Shown here piece by piece: positions 7,776-16,581 of a stretch of 64,000 nucleotides of DNA. The notes beneath the pieces were generated by a model, which did no database searches, had not been told where the DNA came from, and saw only the letters and a list, made by a program, of their open reading frames with translations. The translations under genes and the position numbers were made by a program. Location of the stretch: the NCBI RefSeq assembly GCF_001598435.1, contig NZ_BCYY01000002.1, positions 62,001 to 126,000 of the forward strand, read 5' to 3'. The stretch is from Sphingomonas pituitosa NBRC 102491 (GTDB lineage Bacteria > Pseudomonadota > Alphaproteobacteria > Sphingomonadales > Sphingomonadaceae). Within the stretch, counting starts at the first letter, position 1. The number at the start of each line of letters is the position of its first letter.

Positions 7776-8545
7776 GCGTGCAGCTCCAGCCCGTCATAGC
7801 CCGGCTCGACGCCCGCCGGCAGCTCGGCGGACAGCGTAGCATAGTCCATGGAGTGATCCATATGAACCAGCGCGGAGCGGCCCGGCTTCAGATCCGCGAT
7901 CCAGTCCAGCACGTCGCTCAGATGCGGGTGCGTCGGGTGCGGCGCACGGCGCAGGGCGTCGACCACCCACAGATCCAGGCCCGTGTACAGCGCGCGCATA
8001 TCCGACGTCATTTCATGAAAATCAGTCGCATAGCCAATGACCTTGCCACCGCATTCGAACCGCAGTCCGGCAGAGGTGATACCGCCATGGGGCTGATCAA
8101 CGACGCTTACGGCAATATCGCCGATTAGAAAGGCGTCCGACATCACCTCGAGCGCGACAACGGGCGGGTAATATTTTCCTCTGCCTTCAAATATATAGGG
8201 AAAGCGCTTGCCGAACTGTTCGAAGGTGAACGGCCGCGCCATGCCGCGCACGGGGGTGCCGCCCCGCGCGTGCATTAACTGGCGCAGATCGTCCATGCCG
8301 TGGCAATGATCGGCGTGATCATGCGTCCAGAGCACGGCGTCGACATCGGACAGGCGCGCGGCGATCAACTGCTCGCGCATGTCCGGGCTGGTATCGACCA
8401 GGATCGTCGTTGTGGCGCTGCGCACCAGCACCGAGGATCGGGTCCGCCGGTTGCGCGGCTCGGCCGGGTCGCAGGCGCCCCAGTCGGGGCCGATGCGGGG
8501 CACGCCCGAAGACGTGCCCGAGCCGAGAATGCGGATGCTCAGCAC
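7772..8545 (-). CDS. MBL fold metallo-hydrolase (PhnP-like)
   Basis: A 257-residue metallo-beta-lactamase-fold hydrolase. I place the start at the GTG at 8545 (LSIRILGSGTSSGVP) because GGGGAG precedes it and longer starts run into tatD. The metal motif THDHADH is at 74-80, with later ligands in ATDFHE and VHMDHS. LGSGTSSGVP plus a TSPDMREQ segment matches the PhnP-type phosphodiesterase group that usually follows tatD in alphaproteobacteria. It probably cleaves a cyclic or nucleotide phosphodiester; the actual substrate is unknown. Confidence 0.88.
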   Translation of the reverse strand: MLSIRILGSGTSSGVPRIGPDWGACDPAEPRNRRTRSSVLVRSATTTILVDTSPDMREQLIAARLSDVDAVLWTHDHADHCHGMDDLRQLMHARGGTPVRGMARPFTFEQFGKRFPYIFEGRGKYYPPVVALEVMSDAFLIGDIAVSVVDQPHGGITSAGLRFECGGKVIGYATDFHEMTSDMRALYTGLDLWVVDALRRAPHPTHPHLSDVLDWIADLKPGRSALVHMDHSMDYATLSAELPAGVEPGYDGLELHA

Positions 8546-8567
8546 GAGCGTCTGCTCCCCTGCCCGG

Positions 8568-9347
8568 TCACGCCAGCGCCTTGGCGAACAGCGTGTGGAA
8601 GTTGGCGCGGGTCGCCGCCGCCAGCGCCTCGGGATCCTCGCCGCGGAGCTGGGCAAGGAAGCGGCACGTATCTGCAACGAAGGCAGGCTCGCCGGTCTTG
8701 CCCCGGTGCGGCACCGGCGCGAGGAACGGCGCGTCGGTCTCGATCAGCAGCCGGTCGAGCGGCAGCGCGGCGGCGGTTTCCTGCAGGTCCTTGGCGTTCT
8801 TGAACGTCACGATACCGGAAATCGATATGTAGAAGCCAAGTTCCAAGGCGATTTCGCCGAACGCGCGGCTGGCGGTGAAACAATGGATGACGCCGGGAAA
8901 GGCGCCCTTCCCCATTTCCTCGCGCAGGATCTCGGCGGTGTCCTCCTCGGCATCGCGGGTATGGACGATGATCGGCAGCTGCGTCTCGCGCGCGGCCGCC
9001 AGATGCGCGCGGAAGCTCGCCCGCTGGCGATCACGGTCGCTATGGTCGTAGTAATAATCGAGCCCACTCTCGCCAATGCCGACCACGCGGCGGTGCTGCG
9101 CGCGCTCGACCAGCTTGGCGGTGTCGACATGGGGGTGGGTATCCGCCTCGTGCGGATGGATCCCCACGCTCGCCCACACATCCGCTTCGCGCTCGGCCAC
9201 GGCGATCACCTGATCCCACTCGTTCTCGCGCGTCGAGATGTTGAGCATCGCCACCACGCCGGCATCGCGGGCGCGCGCCAGAACTTCGGGTTGCTGCTCG
9301 CCGAGACCCTTGTAGATCAGGTGGCAATGGCTGTCGGCGAGCTTCAT
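8568..9347 (-). CDS. tatD: TatD family metal-dependent hydrolase
   Basis: A 259-residue amidohydrolase-fold protein. The first metal motif is DSHCHL (5-10), followed by GESGLDYYYD, HTRDAEEDT and ETDAPFLAP with the last metal Asp. TatD proteins are 3'-5' DNA exonucleases/DNases linked to quality control and repair. Its ATG overlaps the metG stop by four bases and its stop lies 22 bases before the MBL gene, so the three genes are one transcription unit. The length is normal. Confidence 0.92.
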   Translation of the reverse strand: MKLADSHCHLIYKGLGEQQPEVLARARDAGVVAMLNISTRENEWDQVIAVAEREADVWASVGIHPHEADTHPHVDTAKLVERAQHRRVVGIGESGLDYYYDHSDRDRQRASFRAHLAAARETQLPIIVHTRDAEEDTAEILREEMGKGAFPGVIHCFTASRAFGEIALELGFYISISGIVTFKNAKDLQETAAALPLDRLLIETDAPFLAPVPHRGKTGEPAFVADTCRFLAQLRGEDPEALAAATRANFHTLFAKALA

Positions 9348-10849
9348 GCGTCCTCGGAAGCCTGGAGTTCAAGTCGCGGAAAGATGGGGGTTGGCGGGGC
9401 AATCTTGAAGTCCGCGTCGCCCTCGGGGCCCAGCTGGGCGAGCAGCTTCGCCGCCGAGGTCGGCACCACCGGCTCGATGGTCACGCCCAGGCGGCGGATC
9501 GCCTGGAGCAACGTGCCGAGCACCGCGTGCATCCGCTCGGGATCGGTCTTGCGCAGCGTCCAGGGCGCCTGCGCGTCGATATACTGGTTGCAGGCGAACA
9601 CGCCGGCCATCCACGCCTCCAGCCCCTGGCTGAGCGCCAGATCCTGGAACGCGCGGGTGAAGGCGGCGCAGGCGGTTTCGACCTCGGTCAGCAGCACCGC
9701 ATCGGCATCCTCCGCGCGACCGGCCTGCACCGCGCCCTCGCAATTCTTGGCGATGAAGCTCAGAGTCCGCTGCGCCAGATTGCCGAAGCTGTTCGACAGA
9801 TCGGCGTTCGCACGCGTGACGATCGCCTCGTCGCTGAACGTGCCGTCCTGGCCGAAACTCACGTCGCGCAGCAGGAAATAGCGCAGCGCATCGACGCCGT
9901 AGGTCTCCGCCAGCGCCATCGGATCGACGACGTTGCCGACCGATTTCGACATCTTCTCGCCGCGGTTGAGCAGGAAGCCGTGGCCGAACACCTGCTTGGG
10001 CAGCGCGATGTCGGCGGACAACAGGAAAGCCGGCCAGTAGACGGTGTGGAAGCGGACGATGTCCTTGCCGATCAGGTGCAGATCGGCCGGCCAGTAGCGC
10101 GCCAGCCGCTCGGCATCGTCGGGAAAGCCCGCGCCGGTCAGATAGTTGGTCAGCGCGTCGACCCATACATACATCACATGTCCGGGTGACCCCGGCACCG
10201 GCACGCCCCAGTCGAAGCTGGTGCGGCTCACCGAGAGGTCGACCAGCCCGCCCTCGACGAAGCGCAGCACCTCGTTGCGGCGCGATTCCGGGCGGATGAA
10301 GTCCGGATTGGCGGCGTAGAAATCGAGCAGCGGCTGCTGGTACTTCGAAAGGCGGAAGAACCAGGTCTCCTCCTTGGTCCATTCCACCGGCGTGCCCTGG
10401 GGCGAGAGCTTCTGGCCCCCTTCCCCTTCCTGCAGTTCCTTCTCTTCGTAGAAGGCCTCGTCGCGGACCGAATACCAGCCCTCGTAGCGATCGAGATACA
10501 GGTCGCCCTTGGCCGCCATCCGCTCCCAGATCGCCTGGCTGGCGCGGTAATGATCGGGCTCCGAGGTGCGGATGAAACGATCGCACGAAATATCGAGTTT
10601 ATCCGCCATAACGCGGAAATAGCTCGACATTTCATCGGCAAGCTCGCGCGCGGTCATGTCGCGGCCGCGGGCGGTCTGCACCATCTTGAGGCCATGCTCG
10701 TCGGTGCCGGTCTGGAAGAACACGTCGCGGCCCTGCTGGCGCTGGAAGCGCGCGATCGCGTCGGCGGCGATCATCTCATAGGCGTGGCCGATATGCGGCT
10801 TGCCGTTGGGATAGTGGATCGCGGTGGTGATATAAAAGGGGTCAGCCAT
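9344..10849 (-). CDS. metG: Methionine--tRNA ligase
   Basis: A 501-residue class I aminoacyl-tRNA synthetase. HIGH is at 19-22 and KMSKS in GEKMSKSVGN near 300, with the anticodon-binding helical domain after it. I take the ATG at 10849 (MADPFYITTAIHYPNG); an upstream TTG at 10885 would add 12 poorly matching residues. The connective-peptide knuckle reads YEGWYSVRDEAFYEE, so the zinc-binding cysteines of the E. coli type are absent, as in zinc-free bacterial MetRS. No C-terminal tRNA-binding appendix is present. It lies between holB and tatD. Confidence 0.96.
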   Translation of the reverse strand: MADPFYITTAIHYPNGKPHIGHAYEMIAADAIARFQRQQGRDVFFQTGTDEHGLKMVQTARGRDMTARELADEMSSYFRVMADKLDISCDRFIRTSEPDHYRASQAIWERMAAKGDLYLDRYEGWYSVRDEAFYEEKELQEGEGGQKLSPQGTPVEWTKEETWFFRLSKYQQPLLDFYAANPDFIRPESRRNEVLRFVEGGLVDLSVSRTSFDWGVPVPGSPGHVMYVWVDALTNYLTGAGFPDDAERLARYWPADLHLIGKDIVRFHTVYWPAFLLSADIALPKQVFGHGFLLNRGEKMSKSVGNVVDPMALAETYGVDALRYFLLRDVSFGQDGTFSDEAIVTRANADLSNSFGNLAQRTLSFIAKNCEGAVQAGRAEDADAVLLTEVETACAAFTRAFQDLALSQGLEAWMAGVFACNQYIDAQAPWTLRKTDPERMHAVLGTLLQAIRRLGVTIEPVVPTSAAKLLAQLGPEGDADFKIAPPTPIFPRLELQASEDA

Positions 10850-10908
10850 GCCCGCCGCTTTAGAATGCGGCGCAGCAACGGGCAACTGGTACGCTCAGCC
10901 CCCCCCTG

Positions 10909-11892
10909 TCAGCCTCTGGCAAGCCGCGCGAGGATGCCGCTCATTTCGAACACCGTGGCGGTCGCATCCAGCGAGAGCCCCAGCGCCGCCCCGGCAAGTT
11001 CGCGCGCGGCCGCATACGCGTCGAGCGCCGTCCGGAGCGCCTCGCCCTCCAGTCGCTTGGCGCGCGCAGCGATGAAGCTCGGCGTGCGCTCCAGAAACGC
11101 CTCGTAGCGCGGCTGCGCGGCCTTCAGCCCAAGCTGGCGGCCGAGCCGGGTGCGCAGCGCATTGTCGGGATCGCCATAGTCGGCGAGCTGCGCCATGTCC
11201 GCCTCCAGCGCCGAGAGGTCGAGCCCGGCGAAGCGCAACGCACGGCCCGGCGAACCCTCCGCAGCCTCGACCAGCGCGGCGATCTCGATCTCGCTGGCCT
11301 CCGGGATATGGCGGCGGAGGACCGTGGTCGTCTCGGCATCGGTCAGCGGCTCGAAACGGAGCAGCCGGCAGCGCGAGCGGATCGTCGGCAGCAGCCGGCC
11401 GGGCGCGTGGCTCACCAGCAGGAAGATCGTCCCCGCCGGCGGCTCCTCGAGGTTCTTGAGCAGCGCGTTGGCGCCGCCGCGCTCGAGATCGTCGATCGCG
11501 TCGATGATCACCACCCGGCGCGGGCTCAGCGACGGCTTGGTCGCGAACAGCGGCTGCAGGCTGCGTACCTGCGCGATGGTGATCGAGCGGGCGAGCGCCT
11601 CGTCCGGCTTGTCCGCGTCCTTGGGCAGCCGGGCGAGGATCTTGAGGTCCGGGTGGCTGCCGGCGGCGATCAGCGCGGTGGTGCGGCTGGTCTCCGCCAC
11701 GTCCCAGCCGGGCAGCAGCCGATCGGGCTCGGACGCCTCCGCCAGCATCCGCGCGGCGGCGATGCGGGCAAAGGTCCCCTTCCCCACGCCCTCCGGCCCG
11801 GCGATCAGCCAGGCATGGTGCAACGCGCCGCTCGCCATGGCGGCGGCGAGCGCGTTGCGGGCGTCCTGGTTGCCGATCAGCGCGTCGACCAA
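10909..11892 (-). CDS. holB: DNA polymerase III subunit delta'
   Basis: A 327-residue AAA+ clamp-loader subunit. It has LHHAWLIAGPEGVGKGT (Walker-A-like, about 24-41), the sensor region EEPPAGTIFLLVSHAP, and SRCRLLRFEPL, all typical of delta'. The start is a TTG at 11892, five bases after the dacA stop. In many alphaproteobacteria thymidylate kinase (tmk) sits between dacA and holB; here no room exists for it. The clamp-loader role with tau/gamma and delta is by family knowledge. Confidence 0.92.
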   Translation of the reverse strand: MVDALIGNQDARNALAAAMASGALHHAWLIAGPEGVGKGTFARIAAARMLAEASEPDRLLPGWDVAETSRTTALIAAGSHPDLKILARLPKDADKPDEALARSITIAQVRSLQPLFATKPSLSPRRVVIIDAIDDLERGGANALLKNLEEPPAGTIFLLVSHAPGRLLPTIRSRCRLLRFEPLTDAETTTVLRRHIPEASEIEIAALVEAAEGSPGRALRFAGLDLSALEADMAQLADYGDPDNALRTRLGRQLGLKAAQPRYEAFLERTPSFIAARAKRLEGEALRTALDAYAAARELAGAALGLSLDATATVFEMSGILARLARG

Positions 11893-11897
11893 GTCGA

Positions 11898-13064
11898 TCA
11901 GGCCAGGTGGAGCAGCGACATCAGCCCCGCCCAGGCGCGACCGAAAAAGCCCGCCTGGCCGACATCCTCGGCAGCGACCAGCGGCAGCACCTGCTGCGGC
12001 ATGCCTTCGCCTTCGATGATCAGATCGGCAACATGGTCGCCCTTCTTGAAGCCGGCCTTGACCGGCCCCTGATAGACGATCTTGCCGGCGAGCTTCGGGC
12101 TCAGCCCCGAGGGCAGCGTGATGTTGAGGTCGCGGGGTGCTACGACGGCCACCTTGTTGGCGGTGCCGCCCTGCACGTCGACGGTGCCGACGGTGCGGTC
12201 CTTCTTCACCACCGGCTTGGTGCTCCAGGCGGCAAAGCCCCAGCGCATGAAGCGCACGGACTCGTCGGCGCGGCCGCTATAGCTGTCGAGCCCGGCGACC
12301 ACCATCACCAGGCGGCGACCATTCTGCTCGGCCGAGCCGGTGAAACCATAGCCGGCCTCTTCGGTGTGGCCGGTCTTGAGCCCATCGGCACCCGGCACCT
12401 TGCCGAGCAGCGGATCGCGGTTGCCCTGCTCGATCGCCGCGCCCGCGCCCAGCGTCTTGCCCCAGGTGAAGCTCGGCAGCGAATAGAAGGACTTGTAGAG
12501 ATCCGGGAACTCCCGGATCGTGGCGGCCGCCAGATGCGCCAGGTCGCGCGCGGTCACATAGGTACGGCCCTCGTCCGGCCAGCCGTTCGACGTGCCGAAA
12601 TGGCTGTTGGCGAGGCCGATCTTCTTCGCCCGATCGTTCATCAGGTTGACGAAGCCTTCCTCGGTGCCGGCGATGCCTTCGGCCAGCACGACGCAGGCGT
12701 CGTTACCCGACAGCGTGACGATGCCCTTCAGCAGGTCCGCCACGGTCGGCTGCTCGCCGACGCCGAGGAACATGGTCGAGCCCTGCGAGTGCCACTTCTT
12801 CCAGGTCTCGGGCCGCACCTCGATCTTTTGGTCGAGCTTCAGCTCCCCCTTCTTGATCAGGTCGAAGGCGACATAGACCGTCATCATCTTCGCCATCGAA
12901 GCCGGCGGCATACGGCGATCGGCGTCCTTGGCGAACAGCACCGCGCCCGAGGACATGTCTTCCATGTAGGCGATCGGCGCGGGCGTCGGGAAATCGGGGC
13001 CGGCGGCCTGCAGCGGCGCGGCGATGGCGAGCGCCAGGAACGAAATAGCGGCGAGCTTCTTCAT
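11898..13064 (-). CDS. dacA: D-alanyl-D-alanine carboxypeptidase (PBP5/6 family)
   Basis: A 388-residue periplasmic penicillin-binding protein with a signal peptide (1-20, cut after LQA). The serine motif is PPASMAK (Ser56, Lys59), the second motif SGN in VTLSGNDACV, and the third KTG in DGLKTGHTEEAG. A C-terminal beta domain ends with a short amphipathic helix (FFGRAWAGLMSLLHLA) that anchors the enzyme to the membrane, as in E. coli PBP5. It trims the terminal D-Ala of peptidoglycan stems. It lies between the SPOR-domain gene and holB. Confidence 0.95.
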   Translation of the reverse strand: MKKLAAISFLALAIAAPLQAAGPDFPTPAPIAYMEDMSSGAVLFAKDADRRMPPASMAKMMTVYVAFDLIKKGELKLDQKIEVRPETWKKWHSQGSTMFLGVGEQPTVADLLKGIVTLSGNDACVVLAEGIAGTEEGFVNLMNDRAKKIGLANSHFGTSNGWPDEGRTYVTARDLAHLAAATIREFPDLYKSFYSLPSFTWGKTLGAGAAIEQGNRDPLLGKVPGADGLKTGHTEEAGYGFTGSAEQNGRRLVMVVAGLDSYSGRADESVRFMRWGFAAWSTKPVVKKDRTVGTVDVQGGTANKVAVVAPRDLNITLPSGLSPKLAGKIVYQGPVKAGFKKGDHVADLIIEGEGMPQQVLPLVAAEDVGQAGFFGRAWAGLMSLLHLA

Positions 13065-13096
13065 GATGATCGGTCCAGAACGCGAAAATTAACCCT

Positions 13097-13942
13097 CTAT
13101 CGGACCGAGGTGCGGCGCGCATCTCCGAACCCGGCCCGAACGGCCCCTTCCCGTGCCCGCTCCGCCGCCGCCTCCGTTGCGAAGGGACCGAGCTGGACAC
13201 GATAGAGCCCGCCCCCTGCCTTTACGAAGCCCTTTAGCTTTTGGGCAAGCGCAGTCGCGCGCTCGGGCGAAGAAAGTGCGGCCACCTGCACCAGATAGCG
13301 GCCCTGGGCCGGTTTCGGGACGGCCCTTTCCGGGACCGGCCCGGGCTTCGCCGGGCGCACCTTGCTCCCGACGGGATGCGGGGTGACGTCGACGATCGGA
13401 TAGGGCTGCGACGGAGGGGACGGTGGCGGCGGCAAGGGCTCGCTCGGACCGGTTGGTTGCGGCAGCTGCAGCCGCAGCGCGCGCAGCAGCGCAGGGGGCG
13501 AATCGATGCGGGGCTGCGCGGCGCCGGCGCTGCGGAGGGCAGCCTGGTCCTCGGCAGAGGGGCGCACCGCACGGATCCGCACCGCCACCAGCCGGTTGGA
13601 GGTCACGCCGAGCTGGCTGGCGGCGCCTTCGGAGATCGCGGCGATCGCACCCGGCACGTCCGCCGTCTCGGCAATGCGGACCAGGATCGTGCGGCCGCTG
13701 TCGAGTGCCGTAACCTCGGCATAGCTTTCGGCCGGGAGGTTCGGGCTCACCGCCAGGGCGGCGGCGCCCAACGGCTGCACCGCGGCATAGCCGACCGCAT
13801 CGTACCGGCCATCGCCCGGCTGGCGCTGGGACGTACCAAGCGGCCCGCTCGCCGCAACGGTCGGATCCGTCTCCTGCGCATGGGCGGTCGCCGCGGCGAA
13901 CAGCGCAAGGGCAAGCGTAATCGGTCTAGCGTTCCACTGCAT
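13097..13942 (-). CDS. RlpA-like SPOR-domain protein with degenerate DPBB domain
   Basis: A 281-residue protein with a signal peptide (1-22, AHA-QE). A double-psi beta-barrel-like region covers about 44-130 (GYAAVQPLG, YAEVTALDSGRTILVRIAE), a Pro-rich linker about 160-205, and a SPOR domain the last 75 residues (GRYLVQVAALSSPE, LYRVQLGPF). SPOR domains bind denuded septal glycan. The RlpA lytic-transglycosylase signature around NDRGPF is replaced by RIAETADV, so the catalytic Asp appears lost; it may be a septal binding protein without enzyme activity. It overlaps the end of mltB by 17 bases. Confidence 0.8.
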   Translation of the reverse strand: MQWNARPITLALALFAAATAHAQETDPTVAASGPLGTSQRQPGDGRYDAVGYAAVQPLGAAALAVSPNLPAESYAEVTALDSGRTILVRIAETADVPGAIAAISEGAASQLGVTSNRLVAVRIRAVRPSAEDQAALRSAGAAQPRIDSPPALLRALRLQLPQPTGPSEPLPPPPSPPSQPYPIVDVTPHPVGSKVRPAKPGPVPERAVPKPAQGRYLVQVAALSSPERATALAQKLKGFVKAGGGLYRVQLGPFATEAAAERAREGAVRAGFGDARRTSVR

Positions 13943-14963
13943 CGGCCAGCAGGCCTACCGACAAAGCGTAAAAATTCGAGCAATTATAGTCGAGGATCAC
14001 CCGGTAATTGCCGGTGAGCAGATAGGCGGTGGCGCCCTGCCCGTCCGGCTCGATCAACGTCGCCAGCACGTCGTCGTTCGGCCAGGCCCGCGCCTGCGGC
14101 ACCACGCCCAGCGTCCGCCATTCCGCCATCGTCTTCCACTGGCTCTGGCGACCATGGACGCGCGAACAGCGCGGGCTGGTGGTGCGGTTGGCGATCATCC
14201 GCCGATCGAGCGACGCGGGTACCGACACCGCGAAGCCCCAGGGCACCCCGGCGCGCCAACCCGCGTTGGCGAAGTAGTTGCCGATCGACGCGAGCGTATC
14301 GGCATCGCTGTTCCAGATATCGGCCACCCCGTCGCCGTCACCGTCACGGGCGAGCCGCAGATACACACTGGGCAGGAATTGCGGGCCGCCGAACGCACCG
14401 GCCCAGCTGCCGACGAGCTTCTCGCGGGGCACGCCGCGGTCGATCATCTTCAGGGTCGCAATGAATTCGTCCGTGAACAGCGTGCGGCGGCGCCCCTCAT
14501 AGGCGAGGCTCGCCAGCGCGCGCGGCAGGTCGAAGCTCCCCATCACCCGGCCATAGCTGGTCTCGTGCCCCCAGATCGCCACCATGATCGATTCGGGCAC
14601 GCCCGTCTCGCGCTCGATGGCGGAAAGCCGACCGCGCGCCCGCACATAGGCGGCCCGACCGCGGATGATGCGATCGGCGTCGACATGGCGGGCCTTGTAC
14701 GGCGCAAACGCCGGGATAGGCGCGTTGGGGCTGCTCTCCGGCTGCTGGCGATCCAGCTCGACCACGCGGGCATTATAGGTAAGCGCGGGGATCACCGCAT
14801 CGATGGTGCGGCGACTGACCCCGGCGGCAGCCGCCTGCGACGCAAGCGTCTGGAGGTAGCTTTGAAACCCGGCTTCATCCTGCGCCAGCGCAGGGCGGAC
14901 CGGCAGGGCAAGGGCAAGGGCAAGACCGGCGACCCCGGCAACATACGAGCGAAAACGCGACAT
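13926..14963 (-). CDS. mltB: Lytic murein transglycosylase (MltB type)
   Basis: A 345-residue enzyme. I chose the ATG at 14963 because a signal peptide follows directly (about 1-27, ending ALA). The catalytic Glu is in WGHETSYG, followed by the family's SFDLPRALASLAYEGRR and GSWAGAFGGPQFLPS segments. The C-terminal part ends with the YRVILDYNCSNFYALSVGLLAD motif typical of MltB-like transglycosylases. It cleaves peptidoglycan glycan strands to 1,6-anhydro products. Together with dacA and the SPOR protein it forms a cell-wall remodelling cluster. Confidence 0.92.
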   Translation of the reverse strand: MSRFRSYVAGVAGLALALALPVRPALAQDEAGFQSYLQTLASQAAAAGVSRRTIDAVIPALTYNARVVELDRQQPESSPNAPIPAFAPYKARHVDADRIIRGRAAYVRARGRLSAIERETGVPESIMVAIWGHETSYGRVMGSFDLPRALASLAYEGRRRTLFTDEFIATLKMIDRGVPREKLVGSWAGAFGGPQFLPSVYLRLARDGDGDGVADIWNSDADTLASIGNYFANAGWRAGVPWGFAVSVPASLDRRMIANRTTSPRCSRVHGRQSQWKTMAEWRTLGVVPQARAWPNDDVLATLIEPDGQGATAYLLTGNYRVILDYNCSNFYALSVGLLADAVER

Positions 14964-15045
14964 GGCCCGGCTGTTGCACAGCGGCGCGCCGACAGAAAGC
15001 CCGGCCGCCGTCCCAACGCGACGAAAACGGCTCGGCGCGGCGACC

Positions 15046-15081
15046 AAAAGAAAAACACCGGCCGCGAGCCGCGACCGGTGT
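15046..15081 (-). terminator. Rho-independent terminator after the PEP-CTERM gene
   Basis: On the minus strand a 12-bp stem with one mismatch (ACACCGGTCGCG / CGCGGCCGGTGT, loop GCT) is followed by TTTTTCTTTT. It lies 40 bases past the stop of the gene at 15121 and before mltB, so it separates the two units. Confidence 0.8.
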
Positions 15082-15120
15082 CCTTCCATCCAGCGCACCC
15101 GGGGGTACGGGAAACTTGGT

Positions 15121-15675
15121 TCAGGCGAACGCGACGCGCGCGGTGTTGCGACGACGCAGCGCACCGCCGACGAACGCGAAACCGCCGATCATCATCGCCC
15201 AGCTGGCGGGTTCCGGAACCGGGGCGAAGGTCGCCTGGGCGCCATACGAACCGTTGCCGCGCGACAGGCCCTTGATGACGATCGTGTTTTCCTTGCCGGC
15301 TGCGATCGGCACGTCGTTGGCGAACACTGCCTCGTTCAGGCTGCCATAGGTGCCGGTCAGCGCGACGCCGTTGAAGACGACCGAGAACAGGTCGAGATCG
15401 TTGGCTGCCTTGAGCCGCACCGCGCTGGTGTTGATCGAAGCGCTGCCCGTCAGATAGGCCGGCAGGGTGAAGGTGTAGATGTGCTCGAAGTTGCCGGACA
15501 CGATGCCCGACTTGCCGAAGTCTGCCGAGTAGGTGCCGTCGGTGCCGAGCGCGATGTTCATGTTTGCGCCGGTATAGTTGGTCTTGGTGGTGATCACCGA
15601 AGCGGCCTGCGCCGGGGCCGAGAAGGAAACGACGGCGGCAATGGCGCCGAGTGCCGGAAGAAGCTTGTTGATCAT
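15121..15675 (-). CDS. PEP-CTERM sorting-domain exported protein
   Basis: A 184-residue secreted protein. The start at 15675 (MINKLLPALG) follows AGAGGG and gives a clear signal peptide cut after AQA. The C-terminus is VPEPASWAMMIGGFAFVGGALRRR, i.e. the PEP motif, a membrane helix and an Arg cluster recognised by exosortase/archaeosortase-type sorting systems. The middle part is a beta-rich domain of about 125 residues of unknown role. Such proteins are usually linked to exopolysaccharide or biofilm. The protein has its own terminator and appears monocistronic. Confidence 0.88.
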   Translation of the reverse strand: MINKLLPALGAIAAVVSFSAPAQAASVITTKTNYTGANMNIALGTDGTYSADFGKSGIVSGNFEHIYTFTLPAYLTGSASINTSAVRLKAANDLDLFSVVFNGVALTGTYGSLNEAVFANDVPIAAGKENTIVIKGLSRGNGSYGAQATFAPVPEPASWAMMIGGFAFVGGALRRRNTARVAFA

Positions 15676-15816
15676 GAACCCTCTGTTTCGCTGGTGTCGA
15701 ACGGTTGCTGTAAGCCTCTTTCGAACTACTGATCCGGACGGCTGCTTCAACAAGTCGCTGGTCCCGAAGGGGGACCGTGTCTCGCGACGGAACAGGGCAG
15801 GATGGTTTGTTTACGA

Positions 15817-15851
15817 TCTTTGTCGCTTTGCTCCGCGCGAATCGACAAAGA
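15817..15851. other. Inverted repeat upstream of tRNA-Ser
   Basis: A perfect 9-bp inverted repeat (TCTTTGTCG / CGACAAAGA) with a 17-base spacer, about 70 bases before the tRNA gene. It could be an operator, or a hairpin in a leader; nothing else distinguishes it. The rest of 15676-15924 shows no gene. Confidence 0.3.
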
Positions 15852-15924
15852 CGCCTTGGTGAACGGCAGCATGCACGAGTGGATTGATCCGGGCGCAAAC
15901 TCGGACTAGGCGCTGGCACCGCGC

Positions 15925-16034
<110 letters not shown>

Positions 16035-16041
16035 GCAGCCC

Positions 16042-16089
16042 ATCGCCATATCGCCATATCGCCATATCGCCATATCGCCATGTCGGCAT
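16042..16089. repeat. Tandem octamer repeat (ATCGCCAT)
   Basis: Five perfect head-to-tail copies of ATCGCCAT (16042-16081) followed by one degenerate copy (GTCGGCAT). It is a microsatellite just past the tRNA-Ser hairpin and outside any gene I can support. Copy number probably varies between strains. Confidence 0.85.
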
Positions 16090-16236
16090 CGCGTGCGGCG
16101 TTTAGCTGAAGATTACCAAGGCATCGCCACCGGCAGCCTTGGACAAATCAACCAGCTGCATATCGAACATCAAGGTATTTAATTCGCGGCGATGGGCCGT
16201 CAGAACGAATGATCGGCCCATCACCGCACCATTACA

Positions 16237-16581
16237 TTACCACGAGCTATAACATGGAGCAGGGCAATTCCAAGTTCCACCCGCTGGCGGAAGAGTGGAA
16301 CTACCCGGATGAAGCGGCGCCTGGCCGGCCGGCGACTCCCCATTGGTCATACATACGTCGATCGCAGCCCTGTAGGCACTTGTGTACCGATCCCAGCCCG
16401 CGCGATCATTGGAGAAATCTGGCGCCCCTCCCGGAAACATCTCATCGAGAGCCTCATTTGCTTGATTCAAGCAGCGGGTGGTGATCGGGGTACTATAGGA
16501 CTGCGCGTGTACCGCTGGGATCACGGGAATAGTAGCCAACACGAAAGCTGAAAATCCGATCAGATTCAGTGACTTAATCAT
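16237..16581 (-). CDS. Small exported hypothetical protein
   Basis: A 114-residue protein. The start at 16581 (MIKSLNLIGFSAFV) follows GAGGAG and gives a signal peptide with a likely cut after VHA. The mature part has four cysteines (TTRCLNQ, DVCMTN, WNCPAPC), which may form disulfides, and a helical segment LNQANEALDEMF. I do not recognise a family. It is flanked by the octamer repeat and a gene-poor stretch. Confidence 0.6.
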   Translation of the reverse strand: MIKSLNLIGFSAFVLATIPVIPAVHAQSYSTPITTRCLNQANEALDEMFPGGAPDFSNDRAGWDRYTSAYRAAIDVCMTNGESPAGQAPLHPGSSTLPPAGGTWNCPAPCYSSW

